DNA of 64,000 bases from Gemmatimonas sp. (GCA_025361705.1 JANYJW010000008.1:26388-90387), one strand, 5' to 3'; counted from the stretch's first letter, positions 34,019 to 44,827 are shown. The notes: generated by a model from the sequence alone, not told the origin. Translations and numbers: made by a program.

Positions 34019-36781
34019 ATGCTCATTCCCCTCGTACTCGCCCTCCAGGTCCGCGCCGCGGCCCCGCCGCCCCTTCCCCAGCGCAATGTGCCCGACCCGG
34101 GCGTCATCGCCACCGACCAGCGCGTCACGCCAGCCGGCGTGCAGTCGGTCTTCAAGGGACGCGTGGGCGGCGTGCGCTTTGGCGCGACCAGCAGCGTACT
34201 CTGGGTCGCCGCGCCGGGCGGCGCATACCTGCTCAACTGGACCGACAACCGCGTGATCGCGCATGGCGCCTACGACGGTCGGCCCGGCGTGCACGGCGTG
34301 GCGTACGACGCGAGAACCGACCGCACGTACGTCACGAGCGTGGGCCGTCTGCCAGCGGCGGTCGCCAACAACCGGCTCCCCGGCGCTAAGGAGCAGCCGG
34401 GCGCGCGCGTCATCGCGCAGGTGCGCGCGTTCACCAGACGGACCGAGCCGCTGGATACCTTGACCCCGACGCCGCAGGCGGATCGTGCGTTCGCCTCCGA
34501 TTCGTTGGGCGACTACATGGCCGGCGCGCCGTCGGTGGCCGCCGCAAGAAACAGCACCGGGCATCGCCCGCTCATCGTGCCCCTGCCGGCCAACGACCAG
34601 ATCGCCGTGCTCGACGCCGACAACGGCGCTCGCCTGGGCATCGTCGCCCTTGGCGTGCTGCCCGTGGCCAGCGTCACCGCGACCGACGGCGCCACCGCGT
34701 GGGTGAGCGTCTTCGGGGGCGCCAAGCCCACGGGGAGAGAACGCGCCGCCATGCAATGCTGCGACCCGCGCGTCGAGCCAGTGCGCGTGGACGCGCGCGG
34801 CATCGCGCTGCGCGGCAGCGTGGTGCAGGTGAACCTCGTCACGCTGCGCGTGACCGCCACCGTCGAGACGGGCCTGCACTCCACGGGCCTGGCGTGGGAC
34901 CAGTCGCGCGGCCTGCTGTACGTGGCCAACGGCAACTCCGACGATGTCTCGCTCATCGACACCCGCACGGCCAGGAGCCTGGGCACCATCAGCATCGCGC
35001 CGTTCCACGAGCGGAAGATCGGCCTCGCCCCCACCGCCGTGGCGCTCACCCCCGACGGCCGCACGCTCTTTGTCGCCCTCGGCGGCATCAACGCCGTGGC
35101 GCAGTTCGACGTCAGCGGCGGCACGGCCGCGTCGGCCAGGCTGCGTGGACTCATCCCCACGGGCTGGTATCCCACGTCGCTCGACATCAGCGCCGACGGC
35201 ACCACGCTCGCCGTCGGCACGCTCCTCGGCGTCGGCTCGGGACAGGGCGAGACCTCCGGCCATCCGGGGGCGACGGGGGGTTACGTGCATGCCAATCGCG
35301 GGTCGGTGAACGTCATCGCCCTGCCGGGCGCCGCGCAGCTCACGGCCTACACCACGAGCGTGGCGCAGAACAACCGGCTGACCCTCACCGGGGACGCCGC
35401 ACGTGACATCGCCCCGCGCCGAAACCTCGCCGCGCGGGCCGTGCCCGATCGCCCCGGCGAGCCGAGCGCCATCCAGCATGTCGTCTTCATCGTCCGCGAG
35501 AACCGCACCTACGATCAGGTGCTGGGCGACCTCGGCAAGGGCGCCAGCGATCCCGCGCTCACGATGTATGGACGCGACGTCACGCCCAATGCGCACGCGC
35601 TGTCCGAGCAATTCGTGACGCTCGACCACTTCTTTGCGAGCGGCGGCAACAGCGCCGACGGACACCAGTGGCTCACGCAGGCCAATGAGACGGAGTATCC
35701 GTACTGGCCGCTCTATCTCGGGCGCAGCTACCCCAGCGAGGGCGAGGACGCGCTCACGTATTCCAGCGGCGGCTTCTTGTGGGAGGCCGCGCAGCGCCTG
35801 CACAAGACCGTCAGCATCTTCGGCGAGTACGCCCCGTCACCCAAGAACGAGACGGCGAAGATCCGCAGCGATGTGCTCGCCGAGTGGAAGGACCGCGCCG
35901 CGCTTCCGGCGGGCCACTTCCGCACGCGCTTCAAGGGACTGTACGACACGCACAGCGACATCCCGTCGCTCGACCGCGCGCTCGTGCGCGAATATCCCGG
36001 CTGGTCGCAGGGCGTCCCCGACGTCGCCAAGGCCGAGGTGATCCTCGACCATTTGCGCGACTGGGAGACGGCCCGCGCGATGCCCGACCTCGTGATGGTC
36101 ATCTTGCCCAGCGACCACACCGTAGGCACCAGCGAGGGATGGTGCACGCCCAAGGCGTGCGTGGCCGACAACGACCTTGCGCTCGGCAAGATCGTCGAAG
36201 GGCTCAGCCGTTCGTCCTTCTGGCCCTCGATGGCCATCCTCGTCGTCGAGGACGACGCGCAGGACGCCGTGGACCACATCGATGGCCACCGCACGGTGGC
36301 GCTCGTCGCAAGTCCGTACGCGCGGCGCGGCATCGTCGACAGCACGTTCTACAGCCAACCGTCCATGGTGAAAACCGTGGAGCTGATGCTCGGCCTGCCG
36401 GCGCTGTCGATGTTCGACCTCGTGGCCACGGACATGCGGGCGAGTTTCATCGCCGAGGGCGCGACGCCCGATCCCACCCCGTACACGGCGCTCGAGCCGC
36501 AGCAGAGTGTGTACGAACGCAATCTCAAGGTCGGCGCGATCACCGGGCCGCACGCTGCCGAACGCCGTGCGGCAGCGCGGGCGAGCGCGCGCATGAACTT
36601 CGCCGAACCCGACGCCGCGCCGTCAGGGGCGCTGAATGAGATTCTCTGGCACGATGCGCGCGGATGGAACGTGAAGTATCCGGGCGTGAAGCGCGCTGTC
36701 TTCTTCCCGCTCACCATCGACCTCACGGACGATGAGCGAGAGGAGCGCAACGAACGACGCCCAGTTCCGCCACGTCGCTAG
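34019..36781 (+). CDS. Beta-propeller and phosphoesterase (alkaline-phosphatase-superfamily) fusion protein
   Basis: 920 residues from ATG 34019; the frame is open 34 codons further but overlaps the divergent cytochrome gene. A short signal sequence precedes a YVTN/SMP-30-like propeller (about residues 30-470), for example RGLLYVANGNSDDVSLIDTR. The second half is a PF04185-type phosphoesterase: VVFIVRENRTYDQVLGDLG, TPNAHALSEQFVTLDHFF, then LPSDHTVGTSEGW and VVEDDAQDAVDHIDGHR with the metal-binding Asp and His residues. Likely a secreted phosphodiesterase or phospholipase-C-like enzyme. It ends seven bases from the convergent amidohydrolase stop. Confidence 0.88.
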   Translation: MLIPLVLALQVRAAAPPPLPQRNVPDPGVIATDQRVTPAGVQSVFKGRVGGVRFGATSSVLWVAAPGGAYLLNWTDNRVIAHGAYDGRPGVHGVAYDARTDRTYVTSVGRLPAAVANNRLPGAKEQPGARVIAQVRAFTRRTEPLDTLTPTPQADRAFASDSLGDYMAGAPSVAAARNSTGHRPLIVPLPANDQIAVLDADNGARLGIVALGVLPVASVTATDGATAWVSVFGGAKPTGRERAAMQCCDPRVEPVRVDARGIALRGSVVQVNLVTLRVTATVETGLHSTGLAWDQSRGLLYVANGNSDDVSLIDTRTARSLGTISIAPFHERKIGLAPTAVALTPDGRTLFVALGGINAVAQFDVSGGTAASARLRGLIPTGWYPTSLDISADGTTLAVGTLLGVGSGQGETSGHPGATGGYVHANRGSVNVIALPGAAQLTAYTTSVAQNNRLTLTGDAARDIAPRRNLAARAVPDRPGEPSAIQHVVFIVRENRTYDQVLGDLGKGASDPALTMYGRDVTPNAHALSEQFVTLDHFFASGGNSADGHQWLTQANETEYPYWPLYLGRSYPSEGEDALTYSSGGFLWEAAQRLHKTVSIFGEYAPSPKNETAKIRSDVLAEWKDRAALPAGHFRTRFKGLYDTHSDIPSLDRALVREYPGWSQGVPDVAKAEVILDHLRDWETARAMPDLVMVILPSDHTVGTSEGWCTPKACVADNDLALGKIVEGLSRSSFWPSMAILVVEDDAQDAVDHIDGHRTVALVASPYARRGIVDSTFYSQPSMVKTVELMLGLPALSMFDLVATDMRASFIAEGATPDPTPYTALEPQQSVYERNLKVGAITGPHAAERRAAARASARMNFAEPDAAPSGALNEILWHDARGWNVKYPGVKRAVFFPLTIDLTDDEREERNERRPVPPRR

Positions 36782-36788
36782 GCGCTGG

Positions 36789-38258
36789 TTACTTCCGGTA
36801 ATCCAGCGCCGGCTTCTGCACGCCAAGCCGCGTGGCGTACACGAAGTTCGGGCCGCGCGCCTTCTCAAATTCGGCACGCGCCGCCGAGACCGTCGCCGGA
36901 TTCAAGAACAACTCGGCCGCCGTGAGCGCTATCGTCTTGGCACCGACGATCATGCCCTTGGCGCCAATCGACATCCCGCCCGCTGCCACCGCCTGCCATG
37001 AGTGCGCCGGCGTTCCCGGCACCCACGTGGCCGCGCTCATCTGCACGGTGGGCACGCGCCAGCTCACGTCGCCCACGTCGGTCGACCCGCCACCCGCGGG
37101 CGGCGTGAAGTCGAGCGGCTGCACAACGCCCACGGCCGCAAGCGGGATCTTCGACGGCGGCAACGTGGCGCGCAACCGCTCCGCCCACGCGCGTTCCGCC
37201 TCGGTGTACGCGTAGCCGCCCACCCGCTCCAGCGCCCGCTGCTGCACCGTGGCGAGCGTCTGGTTGATGAGCAGGTTGTACACCGCGCCGGTGACCACCA
37301 CTTCGCTCGTTGTTCCGGTGCCCAGCGCCGCACCCTGCGCCGCCTTCAGCACGCGCTCCCAGATGCCGTCAACCACCTTGATGTCGGGGTGCCGCACGAC
37401 GTAATACACCTCGGCGAAGTCGGGCACCACGTTGGGCGCCTTGCCCCCATTGGTGATCACGTAGTGCATGCGCGTCTCCTGCGGCACATGCTCGCGCATC
37501 ATGTTCACCATGACGTCCATCGCTTCCACGGCGTCGAGCGCCGACCGCCCGAGTTCCGGCGACGCCGCGGCGTGGGCGCTCACCCCGTGAAACCGGAACT
37601 TGCCCGAGATGTTCGCCAGCGAACTCGACGCGTTCACGTCGTTCCGGTCGCCCGGATGCCACGTCACCGCCACGTCGACGTCGTCGAACAAGCCGTCACG
37701 CACCATGTACACCTTGCCGGCTCCACCTTCCTCGGCCGGCGTGCCATAGAAACGCAGCGTGCCCGCCACCTTGTTGGCAATCATCCACTCCTTCACCGCC
37801 ACGGCCGATGCCACGGCCGCCGTGCCGAACAAGTTGTGTCCGCACCCATGGCCTGCGGCGCCGGCCACCAGGGCGCGCTGCTCGGGCACGGTGTCCTGCG
37901 ACAGGCCCGGCAGCGCGTCGAATTCGCCGAGGATCGCGATCACCGGCTTCCCGCTGCCGTATTCCGCCGTGAACGCAGTCGGCATCCCGGCGATTCCAGG
38001 CTTCAGGCGAAAGCCCGCCGACGACAGCTCGGCCTGCAGCAGCGCACTACTTTTCACTTCCTGATAACCGACTTCCGCAAAGCCCCAGATCTGGCGCGCG
38101 ACGTCACCGTAGTGCGCGGCCCGTGCGTCGATGGACGCCATCAGGCCGGCCGTGCTGGCGGCGCTCGTGGCGGGCTGTGCACCAAGCGAGGCGGCGCCCA
38201 TCGCGAGGCCGACGGCAAGGCGCACGGTGAGCTGCCTGGCGCGGGAAATGACTGGCAT
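36789..38258 (-). CDS. Secreted M20D amidohydrolase, AbgB-like
   Basis: 489 residues with a signal peptide (ASLGA-QP). M20D markers are IWGFAEVGYQEVKSS, AILGEFDALPGLS, the metal-binding GHGCGHNLFG and GTPAEEGGAGK, and HGVSAHAAASPELGRSAL. This combination matches subunit B of p-aminobenzoyl-glutamate hydrolase and related amide hydrolases. The export signal is unusual for AbgB, so it may act on periplasmic N-acyl amino acids or peptides. Its C-terminal codons come within seven bases of the convergent phosphoesterase gene, and no terminator fits in between. Confidence 0.88.
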   Translation of the reverse strand: MPVISRARQLTVRLAVGLAMGAASLGAQPATSAASTAGLMASIDARAAHYGDVARQIWGFAEVGYQEVKSSALLQAELSSAGFRLKPGIAGMPTAFTAEYGSGKPVIAILGEFDALPGLSQDTVPEQRALVAGAAGHGCGHNLFGTAAVASAVAVKEWMIANKVAGTLRFYGTPAEEGGAGKVYMVRDGLFDDVDVAVTWHPGDRNDVNASSSLANISGKFRFHGVSAHAAASPELGRSALDAVEAMDVMVNMMREHVPQETRMHYVITNGGKAPNVVPDFAEVYYVVRHPDIKVVDGIWERVLKAAQGAALGTGTTSEVVVTGAVYNLLINQTLATVQQRALERVGGYAYTEAERAWAERLRATLPPSKIPLAAVGVVQPLDFTPPAGGGSTDVGDVSWRVPTVQMSAATWVPGTPAHSWQAVAAGGMSIGAKGMIVGAKTIALTAAELFLNPATVSAARAEFEKARGPNFVYATRLGVQKPALDYRK

Positions 38259-38428
38259 ATGGCCCCGGAGCGGAACAGGATTGACGTGGTGCTTGGCGAT
38301 GAACCTACTCCATCAACGCGCATCGCGCCTCGCGCTCGCGACGCCGCCGCCCCCCCTCGCTCCGTGTCGTCAACGTTCCCGCGCATCCGTTCGTTGCCTG
38401 TTGGTTGCCCACCTTAGGAGAGCTGCCT

Positions 38429-41400
38429 GTGCGCCGTGCCCCGCGTCGTTCCGTCGTCGCCGCTCTTGCGGCCGTCCTGCCCTGCATCGCCGGCGCGCAG
38501 GCCGCGCGCACGCCATTCGATGCGCTGCACTTCCGGGAGATCGGCCCCGCCGCCACCGGCGGCCGCATTCACGACCTGCAGATCGATCCGCACAACCCGG
38601 CCGTGCTCTACGTAGCCTCGGCGTCGGGCGGCCTCTGGAAGTCGATCAACAAGGGCCTCACCTGGCGCGACATCTTCGTCGGCCAACCCGACAACACCTT
38701 CGGCGCGCTGGCCATCTTCGAGGGGGACACGCGCGTCCTCTGGGCCGGCACGGGTGAACAGAACAACCGCCAGAGCTCGTCGTGGGGCGGCGGCGTCTAT
38801 CGCTCCACCGACGGTGGCGAGTCGTGGCGCTACGTGGGCTTGCACGATACGCGGTCCATCGGGCGCGTCGTCGCGCACCCCACCGACCCCAACACGGCGT
38901 GGGTGGCCGCGGTCGGCAACCTGTGGAAGCCCAGTACCGAGCGCGGCGTCTTCAAGACCACCGACGCCGGCCGCACGTGGACCAAGGTGCTCTACGTCGA
39001 TTCGCTCACCGGCGCCACCGACCTCGTCATCGACCCGCGCAATCCGGCGGTGCTCTACGCCGCCACCTATCAGCGACTGCGCAAGGCGTTCGGCTTCAAC
39101 GGCGGTGGCCCCGGCAGCGCCCTCTACAAGAGCAGCGACGGCGGCAGCTCGTGGACCAGGCTCGAGGCCGGCATCCCCGCCGGCGACAAGGGACGCATCG
39201 GCCTTGCCATCGCCCAGTCCCGCCCCGACGTGCTCATCGCCACCATCGAGCACCCGACCGCCGGCGGCACCTACCGCACCGAGGACGCCGGCGCCACGTG
39301 GAAGCGCATGAGCTCCACCAACCCGCGGCCGATGTACTACAGCAAGCCCACCATCGACCCCACCAATGATCGGCGCATCTGGCTCCCCGGCACCTACCTG
39401 GTCAAGAGCGAGAACGGCGGCGCCACATTTGAAGAAGAACCGACGTCGCCCACCTACGACGTGGGCCTCAAGACCGACCATCACGTGGTGCGTGTTGACG
39501 CAGCCAACCCGGCGCACGTCTACGTGGCGGGCGATGGCGGGCTCCACGAGACGTTCGACATGGGCAAGACGTACCGGCGGATGAACAACATCCCCATCGG
39601 CCAGATCTACAAGATTGCCGTCGACGACCGCGACCCGTACTGGATCTACGCGGGCTTCCAGGACAACCACTCGTTCATGGGTCCCAGCGCCACGCGGCAC
39701 TGGCTCGGCATCCTCAATCAGGACTGGCTCGAGATCGGCTTCAGCGACGGCACGGGCAAGGCCGTGGACAAGGCAGACAGCCGCAAAGTCTATTCGTCGT
39801 CGAGCGGCGGCAACCTGTCGCTCGTCGACCCGGTCACCGGCGACGTCATGGGCATCACGCCCCGCGCGCCGCAGGGCGAGCCGCCGTACCGCTTCGACTG
39901 GGACGCCCCGGTCATCGCGTCCAGACACACGGCCGGCACAGTCTACCTCGGCGGCAACCGGTTGTTCATCTCCAAGGACCACGGCTCCACGTGGACGCGC
40001 ACGCCCGACCTCACGCGCGCCATCAACCGCGACACGATGGTCATGGCCGGCGTGCTGAACCGCGACATCCGCATTTCGCGCAACGACGGCGACGCCATCA
40101 GTGAGATCACCAGCATCGCCGAATCGCCGGTCGACCCCAAGGTATTGTGGGTGGGCACCGACGACGGCAACGTGCAGGTCAGCACCGACGGCGGCGCCTC
40201 GTGGAAGGAGCTGAGCGGACACATCACGCCTGCACCCAATGGCGCGTACGTTGGCGAGATCGTCGCGTCGTCCGCGTCGCGTGGCACGGCGTATGTGGCG
40301 TTCGACGCGCACCGCGATGGCGACTTCGCGCCGTACCTCGTGCGCACCACCGACTTCGGCAAGACGTGGACGGCGGTGATCACGGGCCTGCCGACAGACG
40401 ATGCATCGATCCGCGCACTCGCCGAGTATCCCGGACGTGCCAACGTGCTGTTCGCGGGCACCGAGCGCGCACTGTTTGTGTCGCACGACAGCGGCGCGCA
40501 CTGGCTGCCGCTGGCGGCCAACCTGCCCACCACGCGCTACGACGACATCCTTGTTCACCCACGCACGCACGACCTCGTGCTCGGCACGCACGGACGCAGC
40601 ATCTGGGTGCTCGACGATGCATCGCCCATCGCCGACTGGACGCCGGCCATCGCCGCCAAGCGCGCGCACCTGTTCGCCGTGCCGCGCGCCACGCTGATGC
40701 TGTACTGGGAAGACATTTCCAACATGGCGCACGATTTCTACGCGGCGGAGAACCCCGCGGAGGGCGCGGCCTTCACGTATCACCTGGGGCAGCCCGCCCA
40801 GCAGGTGCGCCTGGTCGTGACAACGCGAGCCGGCAAGACGGTGCGCGAGATCACCGGCCCGTCATCGGCCGGCAAACTGCACCGTGTACAGTGGGATCTG
40901 CGCTTCCCGCTTCCCGCAGGCGCCGCACGCCTCGGTGGTGGTGGTGGCGGCGGAGACGAAGGTGGTGCCGGAGGGCCCGGCGCACAGCGCGCCGGCGTCA
41001 TCCAGCTCCCCGTGCCGGCACACGACATCGCGCCGCGCGGTGCGCTCGTTGCGCCGGGCGCGTTCAAGGTGGCGCTCGAGGTCGACGGCGCGATTGTGGA
41101 ATCGCGGACGTTCGAGGTGCGCGCGGATCCGGCGTCGTCACTGCCACTCGCCGGCCACAAGGCGCGCGAGGCGTTCGTCGTCGACGTGATGCAGCGCATG
41201 ACGGACGTCGACACGCTCGTGGCGCGCATCAGCGCCAAGCGCGCCGCGGCCACCGGCCCCGACGTGGAGCGCCTGCGGGCACTCGAACAGCGCCTCGCCG
41301 GCGGACGGGCGCCGGCTCCGCCAGGAGCAGGGGCAGGTGGTGCGCCGCCCGCCGGGGCCGGCTTCGGTCGCGGCGGGCCGCAGGCCGTGCGCCAGCGGCT

Positions 41401-41593
41401 GGGCACACTGCTCGCGGTCTACCTGAGCTCGGGGGCACGCACGGGCACCGTCTCGCCGCCCACGGGCGCGATGCGCGCCACGTTCGCCGAAGCCACGAAG
41501 GAAATCGCTGCGGTGGAGCGCGAGTTCACCGGGGCGGCCAAAGCCGGACGCACCGCCAGGCCGGCACCGTCGCCGACCTCCAGGACACCGTGA
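38429..41593 (+). CDS. Secreted sortilin/BNR-repeat protein (VPS10-like)
   Basis: 1054 residues from GTG 38429, which has AGGAG eight bases upstream and opens into a signal peptide (CIAGA-QA). The body is a chain of BNR/Asp-box repeats, e.g. YRSTDGGESWRYVG, FKTTDAGRTWTKV, YKSSDGGSSWTRL, STDGGASWKEL, giving the ten-bladed propeller of sortilin-type proteins. The C-terminal third is less repetitive, with a Gly-rich loop and a Pro/Gly/Ala linker. The family is abundant in soil bacteria and often called glycosyl hydrolase, yet no catalytic pair is evident. It probably binds or processes exported peptides. Confidence 0.87.
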   Translation: MRRAPRRSVVAALAAVLPCIAGAQAARTPFDALHFREIGPAATGGRIHDLQIDPHNPAVLYVASASGGLWKSINKGLTWRDIFVGQPDNTFGALAIFEGDTRVLWAGTGEQNNRQSSSWGGGVYRSTDGGESWRYVGLHDTRSIGRVVAHPTDPNTAWVAAVGNLWKPSTERGVFKTTDAGRTWTKVLYVDSLTGATDLVIDPRNPAVLYAATYQRLRKAFGFNGGGPGSALYKSSDGGSSWTRLEAGIPAGDKGRIGLAIAQSRPDVLIATIEHPTAGGTYRTEDAGATWKRMSSTNPRPMYYSKPTIDPTNDRRIWLPGTYLVKSENGGATFEEEPTSPTYDVGLKTDHHVVRVDAANPAHVYVAGDGGLHETFDMGKTYRRMNNIPIGQIYKIAVDDRDPYWIYAGFQDNHSFMGPSATRHWLGILNQDWLEIGFSDGTGKAVDKADSRKVYSSSSGGNLSLVDPVTGDVMGITPRAPQGEPPYRFDWDAPVIASRHTAGTVYLGGNRLFISKDHGSTWTRTPDLTRAINRDTMVMAGVLNRDIRISRNDGDAISEITSIAESPVDPKVLWVGTDDGNVQVSTDGGASWKELSGHITPAPNGAYVGEIVASSASRGTAYVAFDAHRDGDFAPYLVRTTDFGKTWTAVITGLPTDDASIRALAEYPGRANVLFAGTERALFVSHDSGAHWLPLAANLPTTRYDDILVHPRTHDLVLGTHGRSIWVLDDASPIADWTPAIAAKRAHLFAVPRATLMLYWEDISNMAHDFYAAENPAEGAAFTYHLGQPAQQVRLVVTTRAGKTVREITGPSSAGKLHRVQWDLRFPLPAGAARLGGGGGGGDEGGAGGPGAQRAGVIQLPVPAHDIAPRGALVAPGAFKVALEVDGAIVESRTFEVRADPASSLPLAGHKAREAFVVDVMQRMTDVDTLVARISAKRAAATGPDVERLRALEQRLAGGRAPAPPGAGAGGAPPAGAGFGRGGPQAVRQRLGTLLAVYLSSGARTGTVSPPTGAMRATFAEATKEIAAVEREFTGAAKAGRTARPAPSPTSRTP

Positions 41594-41627
41594 CGCGACG
41601 ATCACGCACCACGGAGTCGGTCGTTCC

Positions 41628-41663
41628 CCACGCGCCGCGCTGCTCTCGCAGCGCGGCGCGTGG
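41628..41663. terminator. Bidirectional terminator with a 16-bp perfect stem
   Basis: CCACGCGCCGCGCTGC (41628-41643) and its exact complement (41648-41663) flank a TCTC loop. It sits between the convergent sortilin-like gene and the histidine kinase gene, three bases from the latter's stop. Confidence 0.8.
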
Positions 41664-41665
41664 CA

Positions 41666-44600
41666 TCAGGGGGCGTCGGCCGGCACGCGCTCAGCGTCGA
41701 GTGCTTCCCGCACTTTGTGGTGCAGCTCGGCCTGGGTAAACGGCTTCTGAAGGAAATGCACGCCGTCGTCCAGTACGCCACGGTGCGCAATGACGTCCGC
41801 GGTGTACCCCGACATGAACATGCGCCGCATCTGCGGATACAATGCGAGCAAGTTCTTGGCCAGGTCGCGCCCATTCATCTCCGGCATCACGACATCGGTC
41901 ATCAGCAGGTCGATGTCGCCCCGGTGCTCGATCGCGAGGCGCACAGCCTCGCCCGGCGTCGACGCGCGCAGCACCAGGTATCCGTGCATCTCCAGCATGC
42001 GCGCCGTCAGCTTCAGCAGCCCCGGCTCGTCCTCGGCAACGAGGATCGTCTCCTTGCCGCGCGCCGTCGGCGTGACCGGCGGCGCCGCCGCTGCCCGCTC
42101 GTCCTTGCCCACGTGCCGCGGCAGGAAGATGTCGAACGTCGTGCCCACGCCGGATGCACTGACCACGTCGATGATCCCTCCGTTCTGTCGCACGATCCCC
42201 CACACGGTGGCGAGCCCGAGCCCCGTGCCCTGACCGAGCCCCTTCGTCGTGTAGAACGGCTCGAACAGGTGCGCGAGCGTGTGGTCGTCCATGCCCGATC
42301 CGTCGTCGCGCACCGAGAGCAGCACGTAGTCGCCCGGCACGGCCTCGGGGCGCGTCGCGAGATCCTCCGCGCGGAACGTCCGGTGCCCGGTGGTGATCGT
42401 CAGTGCGCCCACGCCAGCAATCGCGTCGCGTGAGTTCACGCAGAGGTTCGCCAGCACCTGATCCACCTGCGACGGGTCGACCTTCACGGGCCAGAGGTCG
42501 TCCTCCGGCCTCCACGTCAACACGATGTCCTCACCGATGAGCCGCTTCAGCATCTTGATCATGCCGCCGACGGTCGCGTTGAGGTTCACCACCTGTGGCG
42601 CCACGGTCTGCTTGCGGGCAAAGGCCAGCAGCTGGCGCGTCAGCTCCACCGAGCGCTCGGCGGCCCGCCGCATCTCCTCGATGTCGTCGCGCAGCGGATC
42701 GCCCACCGGCAGCTGGCCCAACGCGAGATCGGCGTGGCCAAGGATGACGCCGAGCATGTTGTTGAAGTCGTGCGCCACGCCGCCGGCGAGCCGCCCCACC
42801 GACTCCATCTTCTGCGCCTGCTGCAACTGCGCCGACAAGCGCGCCTCTTCTGCCTCGGCGCGCTTCCGCGCCGTGATGTCGCGGAGGAAGGCCACGAGTT
42901 GGCCATCGCCGGCCGGATGGTACTGCACGCTGACGTCCACGTCGAACAGCGTGCCATCCTTGCGGCGATGACGCGCCTCGAAACGATCCTCGCCCCGTTC
43001 CCTGATCCGCGCAGCATGCTGCGCCTGTTCCGCGTCCGGCTCATCGGCATCCAGATCGGAGACGCGCATCGCCAGCAGTTCGCTCACGCTGTAACCGCTC
43101 ATTTGCGCGTAGCTCTCGTTGACTTCCAGCAGGTGTCCGTGCAAGTCCACCCGCCAGAAACCGTCGAGCGCCGTCTGCAAGATGAGCCGGTACCGTTCCT
43201 CACTCTCCCGCAGGGCCTCGTCCGCGCGCCGCCGCGCGGTGACGTCCTGAATGGTGCCCGTCATCCCCACCACGCTGCCGTCAGCGGCCATGCGCAACAC
43301 GCCAAGCCCGTGCACCCACCGCGTGACGCCGTCATTCTTGCGCGTGATGCGGTACTCCTTGTCGAACCCCAAGCCCTTGGCCATCACCTCGTCGCGCAGG
43401 TACTGCGCCATCATCGCCTGGTCGTCGGCGTGGATGAGATCCACCCAGCCGGGAACGCTGCGCACATACGCGGCATCGATGCCGAAGATGACGTCCAGCA
43501 CCTCCGACGATTTCCACATCCCCGCCACGAAGTCACCGCGGTACGACCCGATCTTCGCCACACGCTGCGATTCCCTGAAGAAGAACTCGCTCTCCCGCAG
43601 CGCCGCGTCCTTCAGGTGCGGCTCAGTGACGTCCCGCACCACGCTGAGCATTGCCGGGGCCCCATCGAAGCTCACCACCACGCCTTGGATCTCGAGGTCG
43701 CGCGGCGCGCCGTCGCGGTCAATCATTTCATAGGTGGCAGGCGGCGTGCTGGCTCCAATGCCACGCGCCATCAGGTCACGGCCGCGCGCCATTGCCATGG
43801 GGCGCGACTCAGGCGTCAGAAGTTGAAAGGCCGACCGTATGCCCGCGGCGTCCGACGCTTGCAGCCCAAAAAGGCGCAGAGCCGCCGGATTTGCGTATCG
43901 CACGAGGCCGTCCTGGTGCACGAGCATCGGCTCCGGCGACCACTCGGTCAGCGTCCGGTAGCGCGCCTCACTCTCGGCCAGCGCATCCTCCGTGCGCTGG
44001 CGCTGCGTGACATCCTGGGCCGTGGTGATGAGGTACTGCGGCGCCCCGCACGCATCACGGCGAAGGCGCGAGTGCAGTTCGGCCCACACCACCGCTCCAT
44101 CCTTGCGGAGAAAGCGCTTCTGGAAGTGCACCGTGTCCTGCGTCCCGCTGACGAGCGCCGCGACCTCCCGCTCGGTCAGCGCCACATCGTCGGGATGCGT
44201 GAGGTCATGCCACCGCACCTGGAGCAACTCGTCCCGCGTGTAGCCCAGCATGGCGCACATCGCCGGATTCAGGTCCACCCGACCATCAACTTGCGTGATC
44301 GACTTCCCGATCGGCGACTGGTCAAAGACCGCCCGGAACTTCTCCTCGCTCGCCTGCAGCGCCGTGTTCGCCCGCTCGCGTTCGGTGACGTCGCGCGAAA
44401 TGCCGAATATGCCGATGATCTGGCCGCTCGCATCGCGCACTGGCCCCTTGGTGGTCAGCAGGGTCCGGGCGACGCCGTCCAGCATCAAGCGCTCTTCAAA
44501 GCACTCGGAGACGCCCGTCGCCATGATCTTCGCGTCCTCGGCCATCACCGCCGGCGCAACGTCGGACCGAAGCAACTCGGTGTCGTCGCGGCCAATCACC

Positions 44601-44803
44601 TCGTCGGGGGTCCTGCCGACAAGCGCGGCACCCACGGCGTTGGTGAACTGGTACCTGCCGCGCAGGTCCTTCACGTACACGGCGTCCGTCGTCCCTTCGG
44701 CCACTGCCCCGAGGACTGTCAGTCCACACAGCAGCGCTTCCGCTGGCGGGTTGTCTGTCGCACCGTCCGTGCGCTTGCCCTTGCCCATGCCGACGCTCTC
44801 CAT
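41666..44803 (-). CDS. Hybrid sensor histidine kinase with five PAS domains and a receiver
   Basis: 1045 residues and no membrane helix. Five PAS/PAC units follow one another (about 25-145, 150-275, 280-405, 410-540, 545-670), each ending in a DVT-type linker such as GISRDVTERERA. Then come HisKA (H-box GGVAHDFNNMLG near 705), HATPase_c (NLCVNSRDAI, DDGSGM, FEPFYTTK, GQGTGLGLAT) and a C-terminal receiver with Asp in LLMTDVVMP and Lys in LQKPF. A cytoplasmic sensor with redox or ligand input is likely. It is divergent from glpF by 166 bases, so a link to glycerol or membrane state is possible but unproven. Confidence 0.92.
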   Translation of the reverse strand: MESVGMGKGKRTDGATDNPPAEALLCGLTVLGAVAEGTTDAVYVKDLRGRYQFTNAVGAALVGRTPDEVIGRDDTELLRSDVAPAVMAEDAKIMATGVSECFEERLMLDGVARTLLTTKGPVRDASGQIIGIFGISRDVTERERANTALQASEEKFRAVFDQSPIGKSITQVDGRVDLNPAMCAMLGYTRDELLQVRWHDLTHPDDVALTEREVAALVSGTQDTVHFQKRFLRKDGAVVWAELHSRLRRDACGAPQYLITTAQDVTQRQRTEDALAESEARYRTLTEWSPEPMLVHQDGLVRYANPAALRLFGLQASDAAGIRSAFQLLTPESRPMAMARGRDLMARGIGASTPPATYEMIDRDGAPRDLEIQGVVVSFDGAPAMLSVVRDVTEPHLKDAALRESEFFFRESQRVAKIGSYRGDFVAGMWKSSEVLDVIFGIDAAYVRSVPGWVDLIHADDQAMMAQYLRDEVMAKGLGFDKEYRITRKNDGVTRWVHGLGVLRMAADGSVVGMTGTIQDVTARRRADEALRESEERYRLILQTALDGFWRVDLHGHLLEVNESYAQMSGYSVSELLAMRVSDLDADEPDAEQAQHAARIRERGEDRFEARHRRKDGTLFDVDVSVQYHPAGDGQLVAFLRDITARKRAEAEEARLSAQLQQAQKMESVGRLAGGVAHDFNNMLGVILGHADLALGQLPVGDPLRDDIEEMRRAAERSVELTRQLLAFARKQTVAPQVVNLNATVGGMIKMLKRLIGEDIVLTWRPEDDLWPVKVDPSQVDQVLANLCVNSRDAIAGVGALTITTGHRTFRAEDLATRPEAVPGDYVLLSVRDDGSGMDDHTLAHLFEPFYTTKGLGQGTGLGLATVWGIVRQNGGIIDVVSASGVGTTFDIFLPRHVGKDERAAAAPPVTPTARGKETILVAEDEPGLLKLTARMLEMHGYLVLRASTPGEAVRLAIEHRGDIDLLMTDVVMPEMNGRDLAKNLLALYPQMRRMFMSGYTADVIAHRGVLDDGVHFLQKPFTQAELHHKVREALDAERVPADAP

Positions 44804-44827
44804 TCACTGGCTCTCACGGGGGGTAGA